From assembly GCA_900319835.1 (NCBI GenBank), contig ONPY01000027.1, positions 1 to 26,290 of the forward strand: 26,290 nucleotides of DNA, written 5' to 3'. Every line of letters begins with the position of its first letter. Within the stretch, counting starts at the first letter, position 1. The notes under the pieces are model-generated. The model did not search any database, was not told where the DNA came from, and was given only the letters and a program-made list of their open reading frames with translations. Source of the DNA: an uncultured Eubacteriales bacterium. Its GTDB lineage: Bacteria > Bacillota_A > Clostridia > Oscillospirales > Oscillospiraceae. Below are positions 14,065-21,433 of this stretch, in pieces. A program made the translations under genes and the position numbers.

Positions 14065-14229
14065 TCGAAGACAAAGTCTCGCAAGACTTTGTCTTCGACT
14101 TTTGCAGCCTGCTGCAGCGCACTTGCTTGCGGGAGACGCTCGCACGTTTGCAGGCTGAGATGAGTTATTTGTCAGGTACATGTCCTGACAAATAACGGAT
14201 TGAATTTACTTTTTCGTATGCACGAAAAA
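14065..14229. repeat. Stacked inverted repeats (four palindromes in 165 bp)
   Basis: (1) A 15-bp perfect stem at 14065-14079 / 14084-14098 (TCGAAGACAAAGTCT, loop CGCA). (2) Arms CAGCCTGC 14105-14112 / GCAGGCTG 14150-14157 around about 37 nt. (3) A 13-bp perfect stem GTTATTTGTCAGG 14164-14176 / CCTGACAAATAAC 14184-14196, loop TACATGT. (4) TTTTTCGT 14210-14217 / ACGAAAAA 14222-14229, loop ATGC. No ORF or transposase is present. This may be a compound intergenic repeat or a structured RNA; part (4) might help end the PTS-like gene on the minus strand. Confidence 0.8.
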
Positions 14230-14259
14230 CTCTTCGAGGCTGTTTCTAATGGAACCCTC

Positions 14260-15363
14260 TTACAGCGTCAGGTCGCCGTCTTTGATCCAGCCGGCTTTGC
14301 GCAGCAGTGCGCCGAAAAGCCAGCTCAAAAGACCCGGCAGCGCCACGCAGATCAGCAGCAGACCCAGCCAGTCCGCGGCAGTGGGCGTGATGGCCACGGC
14401 GCCCTGGGCCGCGGCGGCAGCCGACGGCTCCACCCAGCCGGTCCAGACGCCGATGGGGCCGCAGAGCCCGCAGGTGCCCATGCCGGAGTTGACGGCGGCG
14501 CCGTTCATCTCCAGCTTGAACACACAGGTAGCGATGGGCCCGGTGATCACGGAGGCCAGCGTGGGCGGAATCCAGATGCGTGGATTCTTCAGGATGTTGC
14601 CCATCTGGAGCATCGAGGTGCCAAGCCCTTGGGACACGATGCCGCCCCAGCCGTTTTCCCTGAAGGACATCACCGCAAAGCCCACCATCTGAGCACAGCA
14701 GCCGGCAACGGCCGCGCCGCCGGCAAGACCCGTGAGACTCAGCGCTGCGCAGATGGCGGCAGAGGAGATGGGCAGCGTCAGTGCAATACCCACCACCGCG
14801 GAGACAATGATGCCCATGAGGAAGGGGTGCAGGCGCGTGGCCCACATGATGAAGCTGCCGACGGCCCCGGCTGCTTTGCCGATGGGCGCCGCCACCAGCC
14901 AGGAGAGCCCCACGCCCACCAGAATGGTCACAATGGGCGTGACCAGGATATCCACCTTGGTCTCCTTGTAGACGGCCTTGCCGCATTCGGCGGCAAACAC
15001 GGTCACCACAAGCACGGCCAGCGGGCCGCCCGCGCCGCCCATGGCGTTGGCGGCGTAGCCTACCACGGCCAGGGAGAAGAGCACCAGCCCCTGCGCCTGC
15101 AGAGCATAGCCAATGGCGACGGCCATGGCCGGGCCCACCATCGCGGAGGCAAGACCCCCGATGGTGTATCCTGTGCCGCCGATCACCGCAACGGGGTTTG
15201 CCAAAAAGCCGATGTGCAGCTGGGTGCCCAGGGTGTTGAGAATGGTGCCGACCAGCAGGGTGCAGAACAGACCCTGCGCCATGGCGGAGAGGGCGTCAAT
15301 GCCGTAGCGCCTGGCGCTGAATTCGATGTTTTTGCGTTTGCAGAATGCTTTGAATTTTTCCAA
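14260..15363 (-). CDS. PTS_EIIC_2 family membrane protein (orphan PTS IIC-like)
   Basis: A 367-residue, highly hydrophobic protein resembling the PTS_EIIC_2 family of phosphotransferase IIC-type permeases. It has a short basic N-terminus (about 1-20), then roughly nine or ten membrane spans rich in Gly and Ala, with recognisable stretches such as 'GGTGYTIGGLASAMVGPAMAVAIG', 'LHPFLMGIIVSAVVGIALTLPISSAAICAALSL' (each described here by its position at about 63-86 and 178-210) and 'SQGLGTSMLQMGNILKNPRI' near 248. No IIA, IIB, HPr or regulator gene lies nearby, so sugar phosphorylation by this protein is doubtful and its function unproven. The start is TTG 15363 with GGAG 9 nt upstream. It lies 116 bp downstream of the M29 aminopeptidase gene, with a hairpin between. 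Confidence 0.82.
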   Translation of the reverse strand: MEKFKAFCKRKNIEFSARRYGIDALSAMAQGLFCTLLVGTILNTLGTQLHIGFLANPVAVIGGTGYTIGGLASAMVGPAMAVAIGYALQAQGLVLFSLAVVGYAANAMGGAGGPLAVLVVTVFAAECGKAVYKETKVDILVTPIVTILVGVGLSWLVAAPIGKAAGAVGSFIMWATRLHPFLMGIIVSAVVGIALTLPISSAAICAALSLTGLAGGAAVAGCCAQMVGFAVMSFRENGWGGIVSQGLGTSMLQMGNILKNPRIWIPPTLASVITGPIATCVFKLEMNGAAVNSGMGTCGLCGPIGVWTGWVEPSAAAAAQGAVAITPTAADWLGLLLICVALPGLLSWLFGALLRKAGWIKDGDLTL

Positions 15364-15385
15364 GGTTTCTCACTCCGATTCAAAG

Positions 15386-15416
15386 AACGCCGCGGCTGCC
15401 TGGCAGCCGCGGCGTT
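15386..15416 (-). terminator. Hairpin between the aminopeptidase and PTS-like genes
   Basis: A 15-bp perfect stem (AACGCCGCGGCTGCC 15386-15400 with its complement 15402-15416) around one base, so in RNA the loop opens to at least 3-5 nt. On the minus strand it is followed only by CTTTG, so it may end aminopeptidase transcription partly and let some reads through into the PTS-like gene. Confidence 0.6.
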
Positions 15417-15478
15417 GCGCCTGTATGAGTATTATAAGCGAAAGACCGGGGGAAATCAACAATTGTCAAAAGACTGAC

Positions 15479-16714
15479 TCAGACCCAGGTGCCGTTGCGG
15501 AAAATGGGGGAAGAGCTGCCGTCGGCGCGGATGCCGTCGATGGCCAGATCCTCGGAGCCCACCATGAAGTCCACATGGATGATGGAGTCATTGATGCCGC
15601 GCTTCTGCGCCTCGGCGGTGGTGAGAGCGTCGCCGTCGGGCAGAACCTCCTTGAAGCCCGCGCCCAGCGCCACATGGCAGCAGGCGTTCTCGTCAAAGAG
15701 CGTCTCGTAAAACAGGAAGCCGCAGCGGTTGACGGGACTCTCCTTCGGCACCAGAGCGACCTCGCCCAGCATGTTGGAGCACTCGTCCATCTTCAGCATC
15801 TGCTCCAGCAGCGCCTGGCCCTTCCCGGCCTTGCAGGAGACGGCCCGGCCGTTTTCAAAATGGATGGAGAAGTCCTCAATGAGCTGGCTGTTCCAGGACA
15901 GAGGCTTGGTGGCGACCAGGGTGCCCTCGCAGCTGCCAGCCAGCGGGGAGGTGAAGATCTCCTCCGTCGGCATGTTGGGGATGTAGTGCGCGCCGTTTGC
16001 GCTGTTGACAGCGGCGGCACCCTCCCAGTGGGCGTCCGGGATCAGCTCCACGGTGAAGTCGGTGCCGTTTGCGCTGTGGTAGCGGAGATGGCGGAAGTGC
16101 TGGCTGTTGAGCCAGGCGGCCTTCGCTGAAATAAAATCCGTGTGTGCCTGCCACGCGGCCACGGGGTCGGAAACGCCGTCAATGCGCACGGTGGACAAAA
16201 CCGCATCCCAGAGCTTTTCCATGGCGACGTCCACACGGTCCTCGGGGAAGCATTTCTGCGCCCACTTTTCGGAGGGAAGCGCGGCAATGGTCCACTGGTG
16301 CTTCCCGTCGATGGCGTCCCGGTAGGGCTTCAGGACCCGGGCCCGACGCTGCCCGACGGTGGAGATCTTCTCCGGGGAGATCCCGGCCAGCGCATCGGGG
16401 TCCTCCGACTCGATGAAGATGCGGCAGGGGAGATCCACGGTCATCTGACGGGCCTTGGCCTCCTCCCACTCCAGCACCTCGGAGAGCACCTCCTGGTCGG
16501 CGTACTGGAAATGCAGGCGGGAGATCCCGTCGCTCTGCCAGTCCACCTGGACCTTTTTCGCGCCGGCGAGATAGCACTCCTCCGTCAGGAGCGCGGCGAA
16601 GGAGGCCTGCTCAACGGCGATGAAGAGGAGAACGGTCTGCCCGGGGCGGACGTTTGCGCCGGAGCGGACAATGAGACGAGCGTAGCTTTGCAGAATTTCC
16701 TGGCTTGGTTTCAA
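15479..16714 (-). CDS. Aminopeptidase, M29 family (AmpS/PepS/AmpT type)
   Basis: A 411-residue metallo-aminopeptidase of peptidase family M29, releasing N-terminal residues from peptides in the cytoplasm. The length is typical. The two-metal site is visible: Glu251 in 'NMPTEEIFTSP', Glu318 in 'MLGEVALV', His347 in 'DENACCHVALG', and His380 and Asp382 in 'IIHVDFMVGS'. The start is TTG 16714 with AAAGGAG 9 nt upstream; no better ATG exists in frame nearby. It begins 45 bp after the AEC transporter gene, so the two are probably co-transcribed. An AEC exporter next to a peptidase might move an amino or organic acid product, but that is inference. Confidence 0.93.
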   Translation of the reverse strand: MKPSQEILQSYARLIVRSGANVRPGQTVLLFIAVEQASFAALLTEECYLAGAKKVQVDWQSDGISRLHFQYADQEVLSEVLEWEEAKARQMTVDLPCRIFIESEDPDALAGISPEKISTVGQRRARVLKPYRDAIDGKHQWTIAALPSEKWAQKCFPEDRVDVAMEKLWDAVLSTVRIDGVSDPVAAWQAHTDFISAKAAWLNSQHFRHLRYHSANGTDFTVELIPDAHWEGAAAVNSANGAHYIPNMPTEEIFTSPLAGSCEGTLVATKPLSWNSQLIEDFSIHFENGRAVSCKAGKGQALLEQMLKMDECSNMLGEVALVPKESPVNRCGFLFYETLFDENACCHVALGAGFKEVLPDGDALTTAEAQKRGINDSIIHVDFMVGSEDLAIDGIRADGSSSPIFRNGTWV

Positions 16715-16759
16715 ATCAAAAAACTCCTTTTGGTTGTTCTATTAAACTATTTCCATAGT

Positions 16760-17662
16760 TTACGCAAAATACAGGGCCGCCCATAGGGGAATGCTCACCA
16801 GCGACAGGGCGGTGGAGAGAAAGATCAGCTTGGCCGAGAGCTCCCGGTTGCTGCCATAGATGGTGCAGAGCATGGTGGAGTTGGTGGCGGCGGGCATGGC
16901 AGCCATCAGCACCAGCACGCCCTTGAGAACGGGGTCCACCGACAGCGGCCTTGTCAGCAGCGCCACCAGGGCCGCGATGCCCACCAGGCGCAGCAGCACA
17001 AAGGGGATGGCGCGCGGCTCGTTAAAGATCTCGCGCAGGGGGACGCTGGCCAGTACCGAGCCGATCACCAGCATGGCGCAGGGGGAGGTGGCCTGGCCGA
17101 TAAAGGCGCAGCTCTCCAGCAGCACTCGCGGCACGGGCACCTTCAGCACATAGAGGATCGCCGCGACAAGGCCCGAGAGAAAGGCGGGGTTCAACGCCCG
17201 CTTCACGGAAAACTCCCCGGCCAGCAGGAAGATGCCCACGGAAAAGCAGATCAGATTGTAGGGGATGTTCAGCAGGGAGGCGTAGAAGGCGGCGGAGCCG
17301 CCCAGCACCGCCGCGCACACCGGGATGCCGATGTAGGTGACGTTGCCGCACATGAGCTCAAAGAGGTAGACGCCCCGGTCTCTCTTAGGGGCTTTCAAAA
17401 GGGGTGTGACGGCGAGAGCCACCAGTGCGCTCAACAGGAACATCCCCGCCGAGAGGCCGATGGCGATCAGCACGCCCGAGGCGTTGACGCCCGCGTCGGT
17501 GCTTAAGATGGCGGAGAAGAGGTAGAAGGGGAGAATGATCTTGACCACAAGGTTTGAGAGCGTCCCCGTGGCCTCCTCGGTGAGGACCCCGGCCTTGCGG
17601 CAGACAAAGCCTGCCACGATGGCAAAGAAGATGATGAGAATCTGGTGCAGGGCGGCGGACAT
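16760..17662 (-). CDS. AEC family transporter (auxin efflux carrier type)
   Basis: A 300-residue inner-membrane secondary transporter of the AEC family, whose bacterial members move malate, malonate or other small organic acids. About ten membrane spans are seen, in two five-helix halves; the conserved early segment 'FAIVAGFVCRKAGVL' is followed by 'LSNLVVKIILPFYLF', then 'CGNVTYIGIPV' before the middle, and the second half carries 'MAAMPAATNSTMLC', the usual conserved Pro/Asn-containing helix. ATG 17662 is chosen because GGAG lies 7 nt before it; a TTG two codons upstream nearly touches the ribosome binding site. It starts 28 bp after the EEP gene. Confidence 0.92.
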   Translation of the reverse strand: MSAALHQILIIFFAIVAGFVCRKAGVLTEEATGTLSNLVVKIILPFYLFSAILSTDAGVNASGVLIAIGLSAGMFLLSALVALAVTPLLKAPKRDRGVYLFELMCGNVTYIGIPVCAAVLGGSAAFYASLLNIPYNLICFSVGIFLLAGEFSVKRALNPAFLSGLVAAILYVLKVPVPRVLLESCAFIGQATSPCAMLVIGSVLASVPLREIFNEPRAIPFVLLRLVGIAALVALLTRPLSVDPVLKGVLVLMAAMPAATNSTMLCTIYGSNRELSAKLIFLSTALSLVSIPLWAALYFA

Positions 17663-17690
17663 GGGCAAGCTCCTTCCTGTGGCGGAGCGA

Positions 17691-18758
17691 TTACTCGCTC
17701 AACAGACTGACTTCGATCCGGACTGGGTTGTGGTCGGAGTTGGCAAAGCCGGCGTCCACGCTCTGGACGCTGTTCAGCGCCACGTTGGGGGAGAGGATCA
17801 GACCGTCGATGACGTAGTACTGGGTGCCCGCTGCGTCGGCGGGGTTGTAGGGCTGATTCAAGAGACGGCAGGTGGGCGTGGAGAGATCGTAGGCCAGGGT
17901 CCAGCCCTCGGGCAGGAGGTTTTCATCCAGCACGCCCGGCTCCCAGTTTTCGGGGTGGGTGTTGGGATAGACCTCCAGTGAGCCGGGGAAGACCTGGTTG
18001 AAGTCTCCGCCGGCGATGACGTAATTGCCCTTTTCGTATTCCGCGGTGATAAACTGGCGCAGCTGGTTGGTCTGGGCGATCTTGCCCTCGCCGTCGTCAT
18101 AGGCCTCGAGATGGAGGTTGACCAGCACCAGCTGCCTGTCGCTGCCCTCGATGGGCAGGTAGCTGACCAGCAGACAGCGCTTGAGGTTTGCGATGCGCAG
18201 CGGCCAGGAGAAGGGGCAGGGAAGGGAGATACGCTCGGCCCGGTCGATCGCGAGGTCGTTTGTCATGGTGTACAGGCCGCTGTGTACCTTGCCGATGGGC
18301 GGCACGGGCACGGGCACGAAGGGGCAGGAGTAATTCATGGCGTAAGCTTCGCAGCTCATGCCGTTCGAAAGGAAATTGCGCTCGTCAATGCCGTAGGTGC
18401 GGGAGGAATCGCTGTCGACCTCCTGCAGCAGCACCAGATCCGCCTGAGACTGGGCGATCGTATCGGAGATGCCGTTGAGATACGCTTTGACCGTGGCCTC
18501 GTCAGCGGAGCGGGCGTCCTTGCCGCCGTCCATGAAGAAGTCCGAGTCTTTGCCCAGACCGCCGTAGCCCACGTTCCAGCTCAAAACGGTGAGCGTGTCG
18601 CCGCCCTTGAGCGTGTCCACGTCCCCGGCGCGGGTGACCTCGACCGTCTCCACCGGGGCGGGATTGAACTCCGTGGCTGTCAGCCAGCCCAGGAGAACAG
18701 CCACGGCGAGAACGAGGATTCCAATGAGCTTGAAGAGAAAAGAAAAGACTTTTTTCAT
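17691..18758 (-). CDS. Membrane-anchored endonuclease/exonuclease/phosphatase (EEP) superfamily protein
   Basis: A 355-residue protein with a basic N-terminus and one hydrophobic segment (about 9-27), likely an uncleaved signal anchor placing the catalytic domain outside the membrane. The EEP fold motifs are in order: 'VLSWNVGYGG' (Asn), 'LLQEVD' (metal-binding Glu), 'LVNLHLEAYD' (catalytic His), 'IAGGDFNQ' (Asp/Asn), 'YYVIDGLI' (Asp) and 'NSDHNPV' (final Asp-His pair). Members cleave nucleic acids, phosphoinositides or sphingomyelin; the external location argues against a purely DNA-repair role. ATG 18758 is preceded by GAGG. First gene of the run EEP-AEC-M29, with a good promoter at 18790-18818. 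Confidence 0.9.
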   Translation of the reverse strand: MKKVFSFLFKLIGILVLAVAVLLGWLTATEFNPAPVETVEVTRAGDVDTLKGGDTLTVLSWNVGYGGLGKDSDFFMDGGKDARSADEATVKAYLNGISDTIAQSQADLVLLQEVDSDSSRTYGIDERNFLSNGMSCEAYAMNYSCPFVPVPVPPIGKVHSGLYTMTNDLAIDRAERISLPCPFSWPLRIANLKRCLLVSYLPIEGSDRQLVLVNLHLEAYDDGEGKIAQTNQLRQFITAEYEKGNYVIAGGDFNQVFPGSLEVYPNTHPENWEPGVLDENLLPEGWTLAYDLSTPTCRLLNQPYNPADAAGTQYYVIDGLILSPNVALNSVQSVDAGFANSDHNPVRIEVSLLSE

Positions 18759-18789
18759 CGGAGCTGTACCTCACTTTTTTGATGAAAAC

Positions 18790-18818
18790 AGTTTATCACC
18801 CCATTGAAAAACATGCAA
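18790..18818 (-). promoter_or_regulatory. Sigma-A promoter of the EEP-AEC-M29 operon
   Basis: On the minus strand TTGCAT (18818-18813), a 17-bp spacer and TAAACT (18795-18790), with a TGA just before the -10 that makes it an extended -10. Divergent from the glyA promoter 30 bp away. Confidence 0.7.
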
Positions 18819-18849
18819 GAGCGGAAGGGCGATTTGTCACTTCTGCGGC

Positions 18850-18878
18850 TTGCCAAGACCCGGGAGATAAGGTATAAT
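18850..18878 (+). promoter_or_regulatory. Sigma-A promoter of glyA
   Basis: TTGCCA (18850-18855), a 17-bp spacer, then TATAAT (18873-18878). Transcription would start about 35 nt before ATG 18921. The leader is too short for a riboswitch. Confidence 0.8.
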
Positions 18879-18920
18879 GTTCTGCGGCAAGCTATGAAAT
18901 TCTAATAGGAGGAATCTCCC

Positions 18921-20162
18921 ATGCATTACGATACAATCCGGCGCCAGGACCCGGAAGTCTACGCCGCCATGATGCGCGAGCTCCAGCGCCAGCGTGACCA
19001 TATCGAGCTGATCGCCTCGGAGAACTTTGTCTCTCCCGCGGTGATGGAGGCCATGGGCAGCCATCTGACCAACAAGTATGCCGAGGGCTACCCCGGCGCC
19101 CGCTACTACGGCGGCTGCCAGTATGTCGACGAGGTGGAGAATCTCGCCATCGAGCGGGCCAAGGCCCTCTTCGGCGCCGAGCACGCCAACGTCCAGCCCC
19201 ACTCCGGCTCCCAGGCAAATGTGGCCGTGTACCTGGCCCTGCTCAAGCCGGGCGACACCATCCTCGGCATGGATCTCAGCCACGGCGGCCATCTGACCCA
19301 CGGCTCCAAGGCGTCCATCTCCGGCAAGTACTTCAACGCCACCTTCTACGGCGTGGACCCGGAGACCGAGTGTATCGACTATGATCTTGTCCAGCAGCGG
19401 GCCGAGGAGGTCAAGCCCAAGATCCTCATCGCCGGCGCCAGCGCCTATCCTCGCGTGATCGACTTCAAGCGCATGCGTGAGATCGCGGACTCCGTCGGCG
19501 CTTACCTGATGGTGGACATGGCCCACATCGCGGGCCTCGTCGCGGCAGGGGAGCACCCTTCGCCCGTGCCCTACGCCCATGTGGTCACCACCACCACCCA
19601 CAAGACCCTGCGCGGCCCCCGCGGCGCGCTGATCCTCTGCAAAGAGGAACTGTCCAAGAAGATCAACTCCGCCGTTTTCCCCGGCACCCAGGGCGGCCCG
19701 CTCATGCACATCATCGCAGCCAAGGCCGTCTGCTTCGGCGAGGATCTGCAGCCGGAGTTCAAGGCCTACCAGCACCAGATCGTGCTCAATGCCGCGGCTC
19801 TGGCCGACGAGCTGCAGAAGCAGGGCGTGCGCCTGGTCTCCGGCGGCACGGACAACCACATGATGCTGGCTGACGTTTACTCCCGCGGCAGGACCGGCGC
19901 CGAGGTGCAGGAGCTGCTGGATCTGGCCAACATCACCGCCAACAAGAACACCATCCCCTTCGATCCCCTGGGCGTGAAAACCACCTCCGGCATGCGTTTC
20001 GGCTCTCCGGCGGTCACCACCCGCGGCATGAAGGAGGACGAGATGCGCCAGATCGGCCGCATGATCGCCCGCCTGGTGGAGGAGGGCGAGAGCGCCGTCC
20101 CCGCCGTCAAGGAGGAGGTCTTGGCCCTCTGCGAGAAATTCCCCCTGTACCCGGAGATGTAA
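18921..20162 (+). CDS. glyA: Serine hydroxymethyltransferase
   Basis: A PLP enzyme that converts serine and tetrahydrofolate to glycine and methylene-tetrahydrofolate (one-carbon supply, cytoplasm). Its 413 residues are standard. Visible are '[12 protein letters not shown]' (30-41), 'NKYAEGYPG' (51-59), 'SGSQAN' (95-100), '[14 protein letters not shown]' (about 197-210, PLP-binding Asp and His), and the Schiff-base lysine Lys228 in '[15 protein letters not shown]'. '[12 protein letters not shown]' and '[17 protein letters not shown]' follow. ATG 18921 is preceded by AGGAGGAA. Monocistronic: its own promoter and a strong terminator flank it. Confidence 0.97.
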   Translation: MHYDTIRRQDPEVYAAMMRELQRQRDHIELIASENFVSPAVMEAMGSHLTNKYAEGYPGARYYGGCQYVDEVENLAIERAKALFGAEHANVQPHSGSQANVAVYLALLKPGDTILGMDLSHGGHLTHGSKASISGKYFNATFYGVDPETECIDYDLVQQRAEEVKPKILIAGASAYPRVIDFKRMREIADSVGAYLMVDMAHIAGLVAAGEHPSPVPYAHVVTTTTHKTLRGPRGALILCKEELSKKINSAVFPGTQGGPLMHIIAAKAVCFGEDLQPEFKAYQHQIVLNAAALADELQKQGVRLVSGGTDNHMMLADVYSRGRTGAEVQELLDLANITANKNTIPFDPLGVKTTSGMRFGSPAVTTRGMKEDEMRQIGRMIARLVEEGESAVPAVKEEVLALCEKFPLYPEM

Positions 20163-20166
20163 GTGA

Positions 20167-20194
20167 CATAACTAAGTTTACATAAATATAAAAA
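20167..20194 (-). repeat. 14-bp repeat family, two degenerate units in reverse orientation
   Basis: On the minus strand ATG occurs at 20183 and again exactly 14 bp on at 20169: ATGTAAACTTAGTT then ATGTCAC. The first unit matches the ATGTAAATAAAATT family at about 10 of 14 positions. It lies between the glyA stop and its terminator, the same kind of position as the clusters at 1222-1263 and 2061-2147. Short and degenerate, so less secure than those. Confidence 0.5.
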
Positions 20195-20226
20195 CCTGCG
20201 GGCAGGAAACTGCCCGCAGGTTTTTC
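20190..20226 (+). terminator. Rho-independent terminator after glyA
   Basis: A 16-bp perfect stem (20190-20205 with 20210-20225; GC core CCTGCGGGCAG) closed by GAAA and ending in TTTTT, with the A and T runs as part of the stem. Confidence 0.9.
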
Positions 20227-20230
20227 TGTC

Positions 20231-20321
20231 CAAAAAAGTCTGCTGCAACATGCTTTCCGTCATTGCGAGCCAGTGCGCACACTGGTGTGGCAATCCGTCG
20301 GTATGCTGCGGCAGACCTTTT
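20231..20321 (-). terminator. Long terminator-like hairpin after the LysR gene, with a dispersed repeat as its loop
   Basis: On the minus strand GTCTGCCGCAGCAT (20316-20303) pairs with ATGTTGCAGCAGAC (20251-20238), with one mismatch and one G-U pair, and a run of six T follows (20237-20232). This is the layout of an intrinsic terminator, but with a loop of about 51 nt holding a palindromic repeat (20258-20297). Confidence 0.6.
20258..20297. repeat. Short copy of the dispersed GTCATTGCGA palindromic repeat
   Basis: CGTCATTGCGAGCCAGTG is followed by CGCACACTGGTGTGGCAATC, 40 bp in all. It matches the left end of the element at 9303-9444 (GTCATTGCGA-CCAGTG...CACTGGTGTGG...GCAATCC) but lacks the right half. 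It contains a 6-bp hairpin CCAGTG/CACTGG with a 4-nt loop. Confidence 0.8.
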
Positions 20322-20330
20322 CTTTTTAAA

Positions 20331-21263
20331 TTAAATGGTTCCTTCTCCGGCGGCCATGGCCTTCATGATCTCGATGGTTTTTAAAATCAGCTCACGGTCG
20401 GGGTTGCTCTCGGCGTAGCCGTAGTAGTATTTCCGCTGCTGCGACATGCCGGGCAGGGTGCAGAAGACCAGATTGCCCCGTTCTGCCGGCGACACAAAGC
20501 GAACCAGTTCCTCATTGGCCATGACATAGCCCAGGCCGCGTGCGGCCATCTGGATGCCGGAGATGGTGTTGTTGGTCTGAATGAGAGCGGGCGGGGAAAT
20601 GTTGAAGCGCTTCCAGAGCAGCTGTACGTTGAGGTTTAAGCCCATGGCGTTGCCGGGGACGATCATGCGCCTACCCTCCAGGACTGACGCATCCATGAGA
20701 TAGGGCTGTTCCGGGACGCAGCCCGCGCCGTCGGGCAGCTCCGGCAGAAAGACCCGCGGCAGAAGCAGCAGGATGCGCTCCTCAAACAGCTCGCCAAAGG
20801 TGAAGTTGACGGGGTCGATCTCCGCGTGGCCGAAGAAGACGTCGATCTCATCTTTCCGCAGGGAGTCCATCATTTTGGCTTCCTGCCCCTCACAGAAACG
20901 GATATCCAGCTCGGGATAGAGCTCCAGGAGCCGTTGGCTCAGATCTGCCGCCCACATAGCACTGTGACCGTAGCCCAGGCCGATGCGCAGGCGCCGCCTG
21001 CCGGAATCCTGGTATCGGAGTTCCTCCTTGAGCTGCTGCTCGGCCAGAAGCAGCTCCTGCATTTTCTTGAGATAGAGCTCGCCGTTTTTCGTTGGGCGCA
21101 CGGGGTTGCGGCTGCGGTCAAAGAGCTTGGTGCCCAGTTCCCGTTCCAGCTTGGTGATGAAGGTGGTGAGAGTGGGCTGCGTGATATAGAGCCGCTGCGC
21201 GGCCCGCGTGACGTTTTGCTCCTCCGCCAGCACCAGCAAATAGTTGAGTTGATCCAGAGTCAT
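20331..21263 (-). CDS. LysR-family transcriptional regulator
   Basis: A 310-residue LysR regulator, DNA-binding and cytoplasmic. The N-terminal winged helix-turn-helix is clear (about 1-60: 'MTLDQLNYLLVLAEEQNVTRAAQRLYITQPTLTTFI' region, with the recognition helix at 'TQPTLTTFITKLE'), followed by a linker helix and a two-lobed periplasmic-binding-like effector domain (about 90-300). ATG 21263 is preferred because GGAGG lies 9 nt upstream; two more distant in-frame starts have no such site. It is divergent from the enolase-superfamily/permease genes, the usual position for a LysR protein controlling its neighbours, probably in response to the imported acid or a product of it. Confidence 0.92.
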   Translation of the reverse strand: MTLDQLNYLLVLAEEQNVTRAAQRLYITQPTLTTFITKLERELGTKLFDRSRNPVRPTKNGELYLKKMQELLLAEQQLKEELRYQDSGRRRLRIGLGYGHSAMWAADLSQRLLELYPELDIRFCEGQEAKMMDSLRKDEIDVFFGHAEIDPVNFTFGELFEERILLLLPRVFLPELPDGAGCVPEQPYLMDASVLEGRRMIVPGNAMGLNLNVQLLWKRFNISPPALIQTNNTISGIQMAARGLGYVMANEELVRFVSPAERGNLVFCTLPGMSQQRKYYYGYAESNPDRELILKTIEIMKAMAAGEGTI

Positions 21264-21300
21264 AAGATGCCCCCTCCCCATTCTCTCATCAGTATATCGG

Positions 21301-21360
21301 CCAAAATTGGAAAATGCAAATTCATCTTTATCAATGATTTGATTGGCTTTTTCCAATTTT
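21301..21360. promoter_or_regulatory. Probable LysR operator region
   Basis: In the divergent gap AAAATTGGAAAA (21303-21314) and TTTTCCAATTTT (21349-21360) are perfect 12-bp inverted repeats separated by 34 bp. Inside and next to them ATTGG/CCAAT half-sites recur, including ATTGG-N6-CCAAT at 21342-21357, which fits the T-N11-A layout of LysR sites. Confidence 0.55.
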
Positions 21361-21387
21361 ACAAATGGGAAGAGATGGGATTAAACT
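21359..21387 (+). promoter_or_regulatory. Possible promoter of the catabolic operon
   Basis: TTACAA (21359-21364), a 17-bp spacer and TAAACT (21382-21387). The -35 is weak (3 of 6) and abuts the operator half-site at 21349-21360, as expected for a promoter needing activation by a LysR protein. Confidence 0.4.
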
Positions 21388-21433
21388 GAAATCGTCAAAA
21401 ATCGAAAACACAAAAACGGAAGGAGAACGCAAC

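Noticed and set aside
14065..14196. tRNA or other standard RNA gene
   Set aside because: The stems do not form a cloverleaf and no TTC-arm or anticodon-arm consensus is present; no known RNA family was recognised.
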